Positions 34,691 through 43,034 are shown, counted from the first letter of the stretch. The stretch: DNA of 64,000 nucleotides from JBALVT01 sp036960305 (GCA_036960305.1 JBALWA010000016.1:16803-80802), one strand, 5' to 3'. Notes: a model not told the origin generated them from the sequence alone. Program-made: numbers and translations.

Positions 34691-35485
34691 TCAGGACGCA
34701 GCCATCCGCTCACCTGCATTCACATCGATGGTCTGGCCTGTCACGGCACGGGCCATATCGGAGCACAGATACAACACCGTGTCGGCGATATCGCGACTGT
34801 GGGGAATAAAATCCAGGGCCAGCTCTTCGTCTATCACCTTTTGCTTGTAGCTTGGTCCGTCCATACCCAAGCCTTCTCCTAATGCCGCGAAGTAAAAGTC
34901 CAACGCTTCTCCGTCGATGTTCCCCGGTCGCACTGAGTTGACCCGTATATTGTATTGGCCGAGCTCGCCCGCCATGTACAGGGCTGCAGTATTCAAGGCC
35001 GCCTTGGAAGACGCATAAGCGATGACCGGTGCTCGATTCTTGACGTAATCGCACATGGAGACAGAGTTGATCATGACAATGGCGCCACCCCGCGACTTCA
35101 TAATGGGAACAACAGCCTGGCTCAGGCGCATAAAGCCGAGTAGGTTGACGTCCAGTACCTGGCGCCACACGGTATCGATGTCCGTGCTTTCAAAGGGCTG
35201 CATGTCGCCAATAAAGTAGGCGTTATTTACCAGGATGTCGACACCACCGAAGTGTTCCACAGCTTTGTCTACCAGGCGTTGGCAATCTTCACTGCTGCCA
35301 ATATCGGTGACTACGGCCAGCGCTCTGCGACCGAGTCGCTCTACCTCTGCCTTTACCTCAAGCAATTTATCTTCACTGCGAGCGGCCAGTACGATATCTG
35401 CCCCCGCCCTCGCCAAAGCGAGGGAAATATCGCGACCCATACCCGGGCCAATTCCGGAAACAATGGCAACTTTGTTTTCTAACAT
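34691..35485 (-). CDS. SDR family oxidoreductase
   Basis: 264 residues. The glycine motif is SGIGPGMGRDI, with Arg36 after strand 2. NNAY is at 87-90 (in place of NNAG). The catalytic set is Ser141, Tyr157 and Lys161 (YASSKAALNTAALYM), and the family C-terminus is ARAVTGQTIDVNAGERM. The ribosome binding site AGGGGGTGATC precedes the ATG. It is the last gene in a minus-strand series (DUF1214-like, sulfotransferase, deleted SDR, this SDR), 11 bases after the deleted SDR, so all are likely one transcript. The substrate is unknown; alcohol/ketone interconversion on a sulfated or hydrophobic compound fits the context. Confidence 0.92.
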   Translation of the reverse strand: MLENKVAIVSGIGPGMGRDISLALARAGADIVLAARSEDKLLEVKAEVERLGRRALAVVTDIGSSEDCQRLVDKAVEHFGGVDILVNNAYFIGDMQPFESTDIDTVWRQVLDVNLLGFMRLSQAVVPIMKSRGGAIVMINSVSMCDYVKNRAPVIAYASSKAALNTAALYMAGELGQYNIRVNSVRPGNIDGEALDFYFAALGEGLGMDGPSYKQKVIDEELALDFIPHSRDIADTVLYLCSDMARAVTGQTIDVNAGERMAAS

Positions 35486-35496
35486 CCGATCACCCC

Positions 35497-35808
35497 CTAG
35501 CGACAGACAGTTGCGTGGTCAACCAGCATGGATTCCCCACTAACGTAGGACGCGCGATCGCTGCAAAGCCACACGCAATTCTGAGCGATCTCCTCTGGTC
35601 GGCCAAAGCGTCCGCAGGGCACACTGCCGCGAATCATTTTTTCGACTTCCGCGCCAAGATCCAACGTCTTTTGTAACATGGGCGTCTGGATACTGCCCGG
35701 TAGCACGGCATTCACCCGAATGCCCTCCTCCACAAACAGCCGGGCGGTAGCTGCCCCGATTCCAGATGCTGCACCGGTGATTAGAGCGATCTTGTTTTCA
35801 AGTAACAT
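35497..35808 (-). pseudogene. SDR gene with an in-frame internal deletion
   Basis: A 103-codon frame with a proper GAGGTAG ribosome binding site and stop. It joins the start of an SDR (NKIALITGAASGIGAATARL, cofactor loop intact) directly to the end of one (IRVNAVLPGSIQTPML ... GRPEEIAQNCVWLCSDRASY). About 140 residues are missing in between, including the NAG motif and the whole Ser-Tyr-Lys catalytic set. The junction is at FVEEG/IRVNA. It is still translatable, so a small folded protein cannot be excluded, but it cannot be a dehydrogenase. Its ATG overlaps the 3' end of the sulfotransferase gene by 11 bases. Confidence 0.85.
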
Positions 35809-36967
35809 TCAGGCCTACCTCATAGTATTTACAGTAATCACTAAAGCATTCTCGAATCTGGTCCGGGGTGAGGCCAAAATCCTCGGCCCGGTACGCGTGC
35901 CCGCCGTGTTTGTGTTGCGGGTGCCGCATCATCCATTGCCGCATTCCCTCAGCAGCAGCATCGTCCAGGGTCTCGCCCAGTTGATGATAAATGCCGCGGA
36001 CGGCTTCCACCGGGTCCCGTACAAAGTTATCGAAGTGTACATCGACAAAGCGATCGGGATGGCGCCTGCGTACCTCCATGCCCTTGTTGAGTACGATATC
36101 CCACTGCCTGAGTTCTGCTGCACCAATGGCTTCCGGGCTGATGTCCGGCTCCTGCATACGCCTCGCTGTCAGCACCAGGCTGCACACCGATGGAATGAGC
36201 TGAACCGGATCTCGGTGGGTCTGAATGATCGTGGCATCGGGAAAGGTCTCAAGTAACACGTCCAGAGCCCAAAGATGACTGGGGTCTTTGAGAACCCAGC
36301 GCTGGCTATTATCGTTCATGCCGATCAGCTTCAGCGTCTCGGCATAGAGCTTATACGCTCCGCTCATATCTGCCCGATATAACCACTGTTCGTAGGCAGG
36401 CACAGTGGCATTGGCCTGGAAGGTAACATTGGCAAAACCCTGCATTAGCAACAGCCGGCATTCATCCGCGCCCGCAGCCGTCATTTCGTGTATCTGTTTG
36501 AGTTCGGGGTTGATCTGGTCCAGCATCGCCAGAGAGCTTTCCACTTCCCGGTAGCGTTCGTTTTCTTGCCAAGTGCTTTCCTCTGGCCTTGGCTGGGGGT
36601 AACTCCCCAGCCAGTATTCCAGCCCCTGGTTTTGCGGTTGAGAGACCAGGAGGCGATGTAGGATAGTCGTCCCCGTACGCGGCAAACCCACGATAAACAG
36701 CGGCTTCTCAATAGGCCGCCTCAGGGCCCCGGGGTTTTTCTTCAAACCTTCTATGGCATAAAGCCGGCCTCGCAGGCAGTTGACCAACATAGCCCAGGCG
36801 CTGTAACGCCCTATCTCCCCAAAGCGGGCCGTGTTGTCATAGCATTCGAGAAGAATCTGTAGCCCCTCTCGATAGCTGCCATCACCAAAGTCGTTCAAGC
36901 CCGTGGCACGAGATGCCTTCTCGTGCAGCGCCTCAATCGCCGTAGAAAAATGGTCGGGCAGCTGCAT
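35798..36967 (-). CDS. sulfotransferase family protein
   Basis: 389 residues. The 5'-phosphosulfate-binding loop FIVGLPRTGTTILHRLL is at about 91-107, and the 3'-phosphate-binding segment appears in TIIQTHRDPVQLIPSVCSLV. These are the PAPS-binding signatures of sulfotransferase family 3/1-type enzymes, which sulfate hydroxyls of small molecules or glycans using PAPS. YADMSGAYKLYAETLKLIG and KDPSHLWALDVLLETFPDA are typical of the group found in steroid- and lipid-degrading bacteria. It lies 5 bases after the DUF1214-like gene, and its end overlaps the start of the deleted SDR, so the genes are coupled. Confidence 0.92.
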   Translation of the reverse strand: MQLPDHFSTAIEALHEKASRATGLNDFGDGSYREGLQILLECYDNTARFGEIGRYSAWAMLVNCLRGRLYAIEGLKKNPGALRRPIEKPLFIVGLPRTGTTILHRLLVSQPQNQGLEYWLGSYPQPRPEESTWQENERYREVESSLAMLDQINPELKQIHEMTAAGADECRLLLMQGFANVTFQANATVPAYEQWLYRADMSGAYKLYAETLKLIGMNDNSQRWVLKDPSHLWALDVLLETFPDATIIQTHRDPVQLIPSVCSLVLTARRMQEPDISPEAIGAAELRQWDIVLNKGMEVRRRHPDRFVDVHFDNFVRDPVEAVRGIYHQLGETLDDAAAEGMRQWMMRHPQHKHGGHAYRAEDFGLTPDQIRECFSDYCKYYEVGLNVT

Positions 36968-36972
36968 CAGGT

Positions 36973-38061
36973 CTAGCGCTCCGCAAGCAGCTCATCGATG
37001 CGCAATACCCGGGTATTAACAGTGGCATCACTCTCAGCCTTGATCCATCTCAGGGCAATGCAGCCCCGGTCATGGCCGGCTGTGTCAATCCAGTTCACCA
37101 CGCCAGGATCAGTTTTCGCAATCACCAGCCGCACCTTGCCATCAGTATCTACCGCCGCATTACTGTGGTTGTAGTGTGTACGGTAATCCAGGTAATCCAG
37201 TGATTCCAGCCAGTGATTCGCCACCTGCAAGTTCCAGTACTCACACACAGGCGGTGACAGTTCGACTTCCAGAACCTCACCGTCGGCCAGATCAAAATAG
37301 CCATTGTTATAACTGGTATTTGGATCACCCTGGGCAAAGGCCAACAAAGCCGGGTCGATAGGGTGGATCTCATTCGTCCTCTCCTTGAAGGTATTGGTCC
37401 AGTGCAAGAACTGGCCGACCACTCCGCCTACAAACAAGCCCGCCAGTTGTAGAGACTTCTCAAAGGCTTCGGGTCGCAGCGCCTCCACTGGCCGTGCAAC
37501 CGCTGCAGCATCGAGGCACTCGATTGACAGGCTCGCCGGCGTATTCCCGGCCCTGTCCAGAACCGTCTGGCGAATCAGAATCGAGTTGCTCTCCTCGAGT
37601 AGAGGTAGCCAGTTACCCGATTTCTCCTTCACACTGACCTGTATTTCAAAATCCCCCTGGTCGTCGACTTCCAGATCATTCAGTAGCAAGTATCCGCTGC
37701 ACAGAAGCCCCTTGCCGGACCCCAGGCCACCGTAATAGGAACCAATGCCAATATTGAACGCTTGCTGCCGGTTCCCCCGAATCACGTACTCACAGCTCCC
37801 GGTGATAGTGCAACTACCATACAAAAAATCGGGATTGTCGCCACCAATGCGCGGGGCGTTGTAGCCAATGTGCGGGCGCGTAGGATCAGGCCGCTCCATG
37901 AACCGGCCGAGAGCGTGCGATGTGAGCCGCGCCAGATAACGAAATCCCTCCGCCCTGTCCAGGTCACTCTCCGGTGCGTTTTCGAGTACTTGCTGGCCCG
38001 CATCTCGCAGCTGGTCGCAGAAGGCGTTCCAGCTACTGTTGTCGAATAGATCGTCTGCCAC
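36973..38061 (-). CDS. DUF1214-like protein, function unknown
   Basis: 362 residues, no signal peptide. Features are GFRYLARLTSHALGRFMERP at 38-57, the segment YGSCTITGSCEYVIRGNRQQ, the Glu-rich strand ESNSILIRQTVLDR, VCEYWNLQVANHWLESLDYL, and a C-terminal GCIALRWIKAES. This resembles DUF1214 proteins, which often sit beside sulfotransferase genes in gammaproteobacteria and mycobacteria (from memory). No catalytic motif is recognised. It is the first gene of the minus-strand unit and diverges from the MarR regulator, with a palindromic candidate operator at 38088-38121 in the shared 99-base promoter region. Confidence 0.7.
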   Translation of the reverse strand: MADDLFDNSSWNAFCDQLRDAGQQVLENAPESDLDRAEGFRYLARLTSHALGRFMERPDPTRPHIGYNAPRIGGDNPDFLYGSCTITGSCEYVIRGNRQQAFNIGIGSYYGGLGSGKGLLCSGYLLLNDLEVDDQGDFEIQVSVKEKSGNWLPLLEESNSILIRQTVLDRAGNTPASLSIECLDAAAVARPVEALRPEAFEKSLQLAGLFVGGVVGQFLHWTNTFKERTNEIHPIDPALLAFAQGDPNTSYNNGYFDLADGEVLEVELSPPVCEYWNLQVANHWLESLDYLDYRTHYNHSNAAVDTDGKVRLVIAKTDPGVVNWIDTAGHDRGCIALRWIKAESDATVNTRVLRIDELLAER

Positions 38062-38087
38062 GTTACACGCTCCCGAGAAATCTCATT

Positions 38088-38121
38088 ATTACCTTTTCAT
38101 ATAGCTTACTGGCAAGGTAAT
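38088..38121. promoter_or_regulatory. inverted repeat in the MarR / DUF1214 divergent promoter
   Basis: ATTACCTT (38088-38095) and AAGGTAAT (38114-38121) are perfect inverted arms 18 bases apart. Inside them, TTACTGGCAAGGTAA forms a tighter near-palindrome. Arms of TTAC..GTAA type fit MarR-family operators. The site sits between the two divergent starts (38061 and 38161), so one regulator could control both directions. Confidence 0.5.
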
Positions 38122-38160
38122 ATATGTCAATCATTGTTTCTATTGGGTGCGCCTTCCGCC

Positions 38161-38694
38161 ATGAGCAAAAGCAAGAAACCTCTCCCGGCAACCGCGGTTT
38201 CACCTTTCCGGGACGATTTTAGTGAGCAAACCACTACCGTTTTGCGGCGATTACTACCGGACACAGACGTATCATCCATTCCGCTATTTGGCGTGGCCAA
38301 TACCGTCGGACGATTGCTGAACACATTTAACGACCAGAACCTGAAGCCGTTCGCCTGCAGCTACACCGAGTATCTGGTACTGGGCATGTTGCGCACCACC
38401 TCGGACGGCAAAGGCCTTTCACCCACAGTCCTGAACGATATCCTGATGCAAACCTCGGGCGGACTCACCCAAACAATCAAGCGCCTGGAACAAGCGGGGT
38501 TTATTAGCCGCGCGCCCAACCCGGAGGACGGTCGTTCGGTAATCGTAGAACTCACTCGCGCCGGAGAAGACCTGGCCGATCGAATGCTGGCAGCACAGGC
38601 GGAAGCCCAGAACCAGAAACTCGCCTGGCTGGATGAAAGCCAGCGGCAGCAGCTGCTGGAGTCACTGCAGCTAATGGTCAAACTATTCAGGTAG
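38161..38694 (+). CDS. MarR-family transcriptional regulator
   Basis: About 177 residues from the ATG at 38161 (MSKSKKPLPATAVSPF); the frame is also open from a TTG at 38134, and neither has a clear ribosome binding site. It has a winged-helix DNA-binding domain: recognition region LSPTVLNDILMQTSGGLTQT and IKRLEQAGFISRAPNPEDGR (the D-R wing), then SVIVELTRAGEDLADRML. An N-terminal extension of about 50 residues precedes the MarR fold. It most likely represses or activates the divergent sulfotransferase unit and itself through the palindrome at 38088-38121. Confidence 0.9.
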   Translation: MSKSKKPLPATAVSPFRDDFSEQTTTVLRRLLPDTDVSSIPLFGVANTVGRLLNTFNDQNLKPFACSYTEYLVLGMLRTTSDGKGLSPTVLNDILMQTSGGLTQTIKRLEQAGFISRAPNPEDGRSVIVELTRAGEDLADRMLAAQAEAQNQKLAWLDESQRQQLLESLQLMVKLFR

Positions 38695-38956
38695 GGTAGG
38701 CCTGTCTCACATCAGGATGTGTAGCCAAGTGTGATGTTGCTCAGTTTTATAAGTATTCTTAATCTGTGTATCGGAGCTGCGGGCGTTGTCCTCCGAGCCA
38801 AAAATGTCAAAGGCGATACTGACAGGTTCAGGCATACTGCGATTATGCACGATTCAGAGCGTGGCTCCAGATACCGCATGATTTAATCGGTCAACGCTGA
38901 TCCTCCCCGCCAATTGCAACGTATACATCATTATTGTTACAGCGAGGAGCGTCACA

Positions 38957-39910
38957 GTGGACCATAAATTACCCAACGTCGGTGTAGGCGCCTGCCTGGT
39001 AGGCGGAAAAGTGCGGTACAACGGTGAAAGCAAGCGTAGAAGCAGCCATATAGATAACCTAAGCGAGCACGTCCAATTGCAGGCATTTTGTCCTGAGATC
39101 TCTATTGGCATGGGTGTTCCGCGGGAGACCGTGCGACTGGTAGGCGATCTCGGTACGGTGAGATTGATGGACAGCGCGACACAGACCGCCGACTATACAC
39201 AACCGATGAAAGACTATGCGGCGACCGTTCTGGAAACGCACCCGGATATGGCTGGCTATATTCTGGTTAAGAGCTCACCGAGCTGCGGCTTTGCCAGGGT
39301 GAAGCGCTACAATGCCAAGGGCAACGTGGTCCTTAACGATTCAATGGGTATTTTTGCAGCGGAATTGCGCAAACTGGACCCTCTTTTACCCCTGGAGGAA
39401 GATGGAAGGCTCTGTGACGCGGGCCTCAGAGAAAACTTTGTGAACCGGGTATTCGCTTATAACGACTGGAAAACCTTCCTTGTTGGTCAAATCGATCATC
39501 GCGGACTCATCCAGTTCTGGTCCCGCTACAAATATCTTGTCATGTCGCACCACGTGCCAACATACAAGGCTATAGGTCGCCTGCTGAGCGATTCGACAGC
39601 TGAACCAATTGCCAATAAGGCCGCGCGTTTCATTACGCTGTTAATGACAGGCCTGTCACATTTGGCTACGCGCAAGACGCATTCCAACGTGCTACAGCAT
39701 ATCCAGGGCTATTTGAAAAAATCTCTTGGCACCGCGGACAAAAGTGAAATGAACACGCTGATCACGCAGTACCGACAGGGTCATATACCCTTGGTCGTCC
39801 CGGTCACTCTATTACGGCATCATTTCAGGCTGCACAGTTCGGACTATATCAACCGGCAGGTGTATATGGAGCCATACCCTGAACAGCTGGCTCTGAGGAA
39901 TCTGATCTGA
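38957..39910 (+). CDS. DUF523 and DUF1722 domain protein (YbgA-type)
   Basis: 317 residues starting at GTG 38957, with GAGGAG eight bases upstream. The N-terminal DUF523 part contains VGVGACLVGGKVRYNGESKR, FCPEISIGMGVPRETVRLVG, and LVKSSPSCGFARVKRYNAKG; its cysteines (ACL, FCP, SCG) are the conserved ones. The C-terminal DUF1722 part begins FLVGQIDHRGLIQFWSRYKY and includes VMSHHVPTYKAIGRLL. The two-domain fusion is a standard gammaproteobacterial form. Its function is unproven; links to photolyase and DNA-repair gene neighbourhoods have been described for YbgA relatives. It is monocistronic here. The 262 bases upstream hold nothing I can identify. Confidence 0.9.
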   Translation: MDHKLPNVGVGACLVGGKVRYNGESKRRSSHIDNLSEHVQLQAFCPEISIGMGVPRETVRLVGDLGTVRLMDSATQTADYTQPMKDYAATVLETHPDMAGYILVKSSPSCGFARVKRYNAKGNVVLNDSMGIFAAELRKLDPLLPLEEDGRLCDAGLRENFVNRVFAYNDWKTFLVGQIDHRGLIQFWSRYKYLVMSHHVPTYKAIGRLLSDSTAEPIANKAARFITLLMTGLSHLATRKTHSNVLQHIQGYLKKSLGTADKSEMNTLITQYRQGHIPLVVPVTLLRHHFRLHSSDYINRQVYMEPYPEQLALRNLI

Positions 39911-39941
39911 TATTTCCCTGAGGTTTGTAGGGGATATCCGA

Positions 39942-40394
39942 TCAGACCACGTCCGCCATTCGCTGGCGATAGTCCCAGCTAAATAGGCGGTGAGGCGCGA
40001 TACTGATAATGAGCTCATCCTCGCTTCGGGACAAAAGCCAACGCGAAAAGTCTGAATCCAGGTCGCCAACATACCGTTGCAGTAATTGTTGAAGCGCAGG
40101 ATCCTCTCCCAGTGCGGACATCGTGGCAATACCCTGACCTCTTACACCCCGGTAGGGTGGGTTGTCAGACGCCAGCTCAAAGCCAACCCTATTGTCATGT
40201 TTCAGCAAATTCACAAGCTTGGCAGACTGGTGCGTAACGCAATAGAACTTGTCTTCACGATAGAGAAACCAGAGGGAAACCACCCTGGGAAACCCATCCG
40301 GTGCGACACAGGACAACCTGATCGGTAGCGTGATACTGCCCAGGTAAGAATCAATTTGCGCCTTTTTCCACGAGCCTGCAATTTCGATCGTCAT
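39942..40394 (-). CDS. pyridoxamine 5'-phosphate oxidase-like flavin-binding protein
   Basis: About 150 residues from the ATG at 40394 (MTIEIAGSWKKAQIDSYLG), with AGGGAAAG upstream; a TTG-initiated frame extends to 40412. Split-barrel PPOX-type fold: LPIRLSCVAPDGFPRVVSLW, FYCVTHQSAKLVNLLKHDNR (the S-x-K-x-x-NL pattern that contacts FMN), and VGFELASDNPPYRGVRGQGI. It lacks the C-terminal motif of true PdxH, so it is probably an FMN- or F420-binding reductase or a heme-utilisation-like protein. It is convergent with the DUF523/DUF1722 gene. Confidence 0.85.
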   Translation of the reverse strand: MTIEIAGSWKKAQIDSYLGSITLPIRLSCVAPDGFPRVVSLWFLYREDKFYCVTHQSAKLVNLLKHDNRVGFELASDNPPYRGVRGQGIATMSALGEDPALQQLLQRYVGDLDSDFSRWLLSRSEDELIISIAPHRLFSWDYRQRMADVV

Positions 40395-40630
40395 TATCAC
40401 TTTCCCTATCAAGAAGACTGGTGTGCTCGATTAGTGCCAGACCTTAGCCAGCGCGAGGAACCCCAGACGAACATCGATTTTTCGTCATAGGCGCTGTCAG
40501 CGAGTAAACCCACATGAGTATACGCGAATCCCGGCGCAAGGGTTCACCCGCGAGTCGCATGGTTGCAAAGTGATCCAATTTTCCGGTAGCACGTACATTG
40601 CTTAAATGAACACATTGCAGGCACCCTGAA

Positions 40631-41188
40631 ATGAACTACGTGATGAGCTGGCGAGGCCCCCAAACTGATATGCTGTACACCTTGATGAACGGCTTACTGT
40701 TCAACATCAGCTGGTTTGCGATTATCTATACCCAATCGACAACTCTTGCACCACTTTTGGTGTCCTTGCACCTTCTAGCGCACTTTTCACTGATGGGACG
40801 AGGCCTGCCTGAAGGGGCATTTATCATCGGTGTTACGATGCTGGGGATCCTTGTAGATCAAACCCTATTTTACCTGGGAGTGTTCACTGTCAATGGACAA
40901 GCAGCACTACCCCCCCTGTGGATAACTTGCTTGTGGCCGGTACTGGCTACAACCTGTATGCACGCATTTCGGGGCCTGTCGAGTCACCTCTGGCTTGCGG
41001 CCCTTTTCGGCGGGATAGGCGGTGCAGGCTCTTATCTAGCCGGAACAGGTCTAACTGATGTCCAGTTTGCCTCCACAGCCTGGGGCCCATGGATTATGGC
41101 AGCGATATGGATGATCCTTTTCCCAGCGCTGCTCTTCGTGGCGCGCATGTGGATCAACGGTATGGAGGCTGCAGATGCAAGCAGTTAA
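40631..41188 (+). CDS. DUF2878 membrane protein
   Basis: 185 residues with about five or six membrane helices. It shows the family pattern of a start helix followed by LPEGAFIIGVTMLGILVDQT and the motif GIGGAGSYLAGTGL. The end is MWINGMEAADASS. DUF2878 proteins are inner-membrane proteins of unknown function, usually next to a small exported partner and a cyclopropane-fatty-acid/MerR/DUF1365-type lipid cluster in other gammaproteobacteria (from memory). Here the last 14 bases overlap the start of the next gene, so the pair is translationally coupled. Confidence 0.85.
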   Translation: MNYVMSWRGPQTDMLYTLMNGLLFNISWFAIIYTQSTTLAPLLVSLHLLAHFSLMGRGLPEGAFIIGVTMLGILVDQTLFYLGVFTVNGQAALPPLWITCLWPVLATTCMHAFRGLSSHLWLAALFGGIGGAGSYLAGTGLTDVQFASTAWGPWIMAAIWMILFPALLFVARMWINGMEAADASS

Positions 41189-41879
41189 ATATATAGGCGC
41201 ACTTCTGGCCATGGCCTTTTCGTCGATGGGATTAACTGATAGCAACCCCGCCCCAACGGTCATAGGTACCGCATATGATCAGGAAAACGGTCGCTTTCTC
41301 TACACAGAACAACACTTTTGCAGCCCTGACAGCCGTTTATGCACTGTGGAATACCGCGACAGCTTTGGCGTGATCATTGCGCAAAAGTGGCTGGACTACA
41401 GCGACAGTCTCATCAGCCCCAGCCTGGTAATGAATGACTATCGACAAAATAGTGAAGTCAGCGTGTCCTCCGGCGATGCCGATGACACGGTCGTTGATGC
41501 GGGATTCGACAATTATGTCCGCAGCATATGGGATGAATTATTCAGCGGCGAAGCCGTACGCTTCCCCTTTCTTGTCTTGGGCTTCGACAAGCCGTTCAAG
41601 ATGCGCGTAGATCAAGAGGAAAACCCAAGCTGCGATAGGGACAACTTGTGCCTACTAGTGAGTCTTGATTCCTGGTTATTAGGCATGCTGACCGACCCCA
41701 TCGAGCTCTCATATTCACGCGATAGCAGAAAGTTGGTGCGCTTCAGTGGTTTGAGTAACATCAAAGGAGAAACTGGTGAAACACTCATGGTCGACATTCA
41801 CTACCAATACGAGAACGATAGCCTTCCTGCATTGCTGCAGTCACAGTCACATCAAGGTCCATCAGAATTCATTTTTTGA
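41175..41879 (+). CDS. exported protein partner of DUF2878, hypothetical
   Basis: 234 residues. A short signal peptide (MQAVKYIGALLAMAFSSMGL) precedes a soluble domain with paired cysteines (HFCSPDSRLC, SCDRDNLC) that suggest disulfides in the periplasm. It contains VEYRDSFGVIIAQKWLDYSD and FLVLGFDKPFKMRVDQEEN. The arrangement (overlap with the DUF2878 gene) and features match the small conserved exported protein commonly paired with DUF2878. Function unknown. No downstream partner: the next 60 bases run into an outer-membrane protein stub. Confidence 0.75.
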   Translation: MQAVKYIGALLAMAFSSMGLTDSNPAPTVIGTAYDQENGRFLYTEQHFCSPDSRLCTVEYRDSFGVIIAQKWLDYSDSLISPSLVMNDYRQNSEVSVSSGDADDTVVDAGFDNYVRSIWDELFSGEAVRFPFLVLGFDKPFKMRVDQEENPSCDRDNLCLLVSLDSWLLGMLTDPIELSYSRDSRKLVRFSGLSNIKGETGETLMVDIHYQYENDSLPALLQSQSHQGPSEFIF

Positions 41880-41937
41880 CGTACAATAGTAAATAAGCCC
41901 GTCATCTATTGTTACAGGCAGTATAAGTCCTGGGCCG

Positions 41938-42060
41938 CTAACTCTGGGTGGCATTCAACATAGGTTCCAGCCTGGAAATCTAGGGCGAGTGGAGTGGATT
42001 CGTTTCGATCTGGAAAGTAACATTGACACCCTGGGTCTTGGCGTCCGCTGGACGTTTTGA
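41938..42060 (+). pseudogene. C-terminal stub of an OmpA-like outer-membrane barrel
   Basis: An open frame without a start encodes TLGGIQHRFQPGNLGRVEWI and then RFDLESNIDTLGLGVRWTF, followed by TGA. 'Dxxx-LGLGxxWTF/YTF' is the normal last strand of OmpA/OprF-type eight-stranded barrels, preceded by a GRxEW-x-RFD strand. Only the final two strands remain. The upstream stop codons (TAG TAA at 41887-41892) show that the body is gone. It is unrelated in position and strand to the intact barrel gene at 42181-42819. Confidence 0.5.
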
Positions 42061-42090
42061 TCGATAGCTGATGACCGATTGATTCATTAC

Positions 42091-42129
42091 ATTGATGCCC
42101 CACTGAAATCTAATCAGTGAGGCATCAAT
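42091..42129. terminator. long hairpin between the barrel stub and OmpA-like gene
   Basis: ATTGATGCC-C-CACTGA pairs with TCAGTG-A-GGCATCAAT across a 7-base loop: 15 pairs and one C-A mismatch. It lies 50 bases after the stop of the minus-strand barrel gene (42181). There is no T-run on either strand, so it is a weak intrinsic terminator at best; it may act as an mRNA-protecting 3' hairpin. Confidence 0.5.
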
Positions 42130-42180
42130 ATAGTAAACCAATGAGGTACTACTTTGTGCCTATTGGCGGAGCGGGTCATC

Positions 42181-42819
42181 TCAGAAATTGAACTTCAAGC
42201 CAATATAGACCCGATCAGACTCCAGCAATTGCTGCCTTTCCCAACCGAACGTCACAGAGGTTTTTGGTGCTATTTTGTAATCCAGCCCCAGGCCAAACAC
42301 CAGGTCCTCGTCCCGAGTAGTTTGCCTGGAGAGTGTACCCCCGATATTCCACCGCGTCTCCTGCTCCCAGAAGTAGACACCTGCACCTGCGGTGAACGAT
42401 AGATTTTCCGTCAGAGAGAATTCTTTGCCAACCCGCAGTACAACGCCCTCCACCTCCGCAACCCCCGACGCATCAACAAGAAAGTTATCGTCGAGCCCCA
42501 GGTTCACAGCCTCAAGGCTGCCTTCGCCGCCATGCTCGCCAATATCAAGCCAGCCTGCCTCCAAACTCCACTTGTTTTCGAACTGATAACCGAAGAGGAC
42601 CTCATAGGCAGTGTCATCCTCATCGAGGCTTTCAGCCGACTTGAACCTACTACCGAAATCCACACTGGACTGACCGACATTAGCGCTGAGGTAAAAGCCA
42701 CTGACAGGGGCATCATCCGCAGCTGTGGCCCCTGACAACCCCAGTACACAGAGAGTAAATAGCGCGGAAGACAATAAACTGTTCAAGCGGGTTCGTTGGA
42801 GCGTGGGTAGTAAATGCAT
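42181..42819 (-). CDS. OmpA-like small outer-membrane barrel protein
   Basis: 212 residues. The signal peptide ends TAADD. An eight-stranded barrel of OmpA/OprF/OmpW-like type follows (SGFYLSANVGQSSVDFGSRF; YEVLFGYQFENKWSLEAGWL; LSFTAGAGVYFWEQETRWNI), ending VYIGLKFNF. There is no OmpA C-terminal peptidoglycan-binding domain, so it is a free barrel. Such proteins are porin-like or structural. The start ATG lacks a strong ribosome binding site. It is monocistronic and followed by the hairpin at 42091-42129. Confidence 0.88.
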   Translation of the reverse strand: MHLLPTLQRTRLNSLLSSALFTLCVLGLSGATAADDAPVSGFYLSANVGQSSVDFGSRFKSAESLDEDDTAYEVLFGYQFENKWSLEAGWLDIGEHGGEGSLEAVNLGLDDNFLVDASGVAEVEGVVLRVGKEFSLTENLSFTAGAGVYFWEQETRWNIGGTLSRQTTRDEDLVFGLGLDYKIAPKTSVTFGWERQQLLESDRVYIGLKFNF

Positions 42820-43016
42820 AGATAATTGAGGCCCTTGTTTATAAAACGAATAATCACTATCGAGAGTCCGACCAAAGCAACTGAGGAAAGTTCAGTGACG
42901 ACCAAGGATTTGCATGCGCGACCGCACGTAGTGCAACACTAACTGCCCCTTGAGCTACCCCATACTCGATATCGATAATGCCCAAGAGAACCAGAATCCC
43001 AAAAGCCCTTGTCATT

Positions 43017-43034
43017 CTGTACCAATCGGTTCAG
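43017..43034. promoter_or_regulatory. palindrome before the TetR gene, candidate operator
   Basis: CTGTACC-AATC-GGTTCAG: 7-base arms with one mismatch, ending exactly where a TATAAG (-10-like, 43035-43040) begins and preceded by TTGTCA (43009-43014). It is 46 bases before the TetR start. This is the usual place and size for an autoregulatory TetR operator. The 20-base spacing between the two boxes is longer than optimal. Confidence 0.5.
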
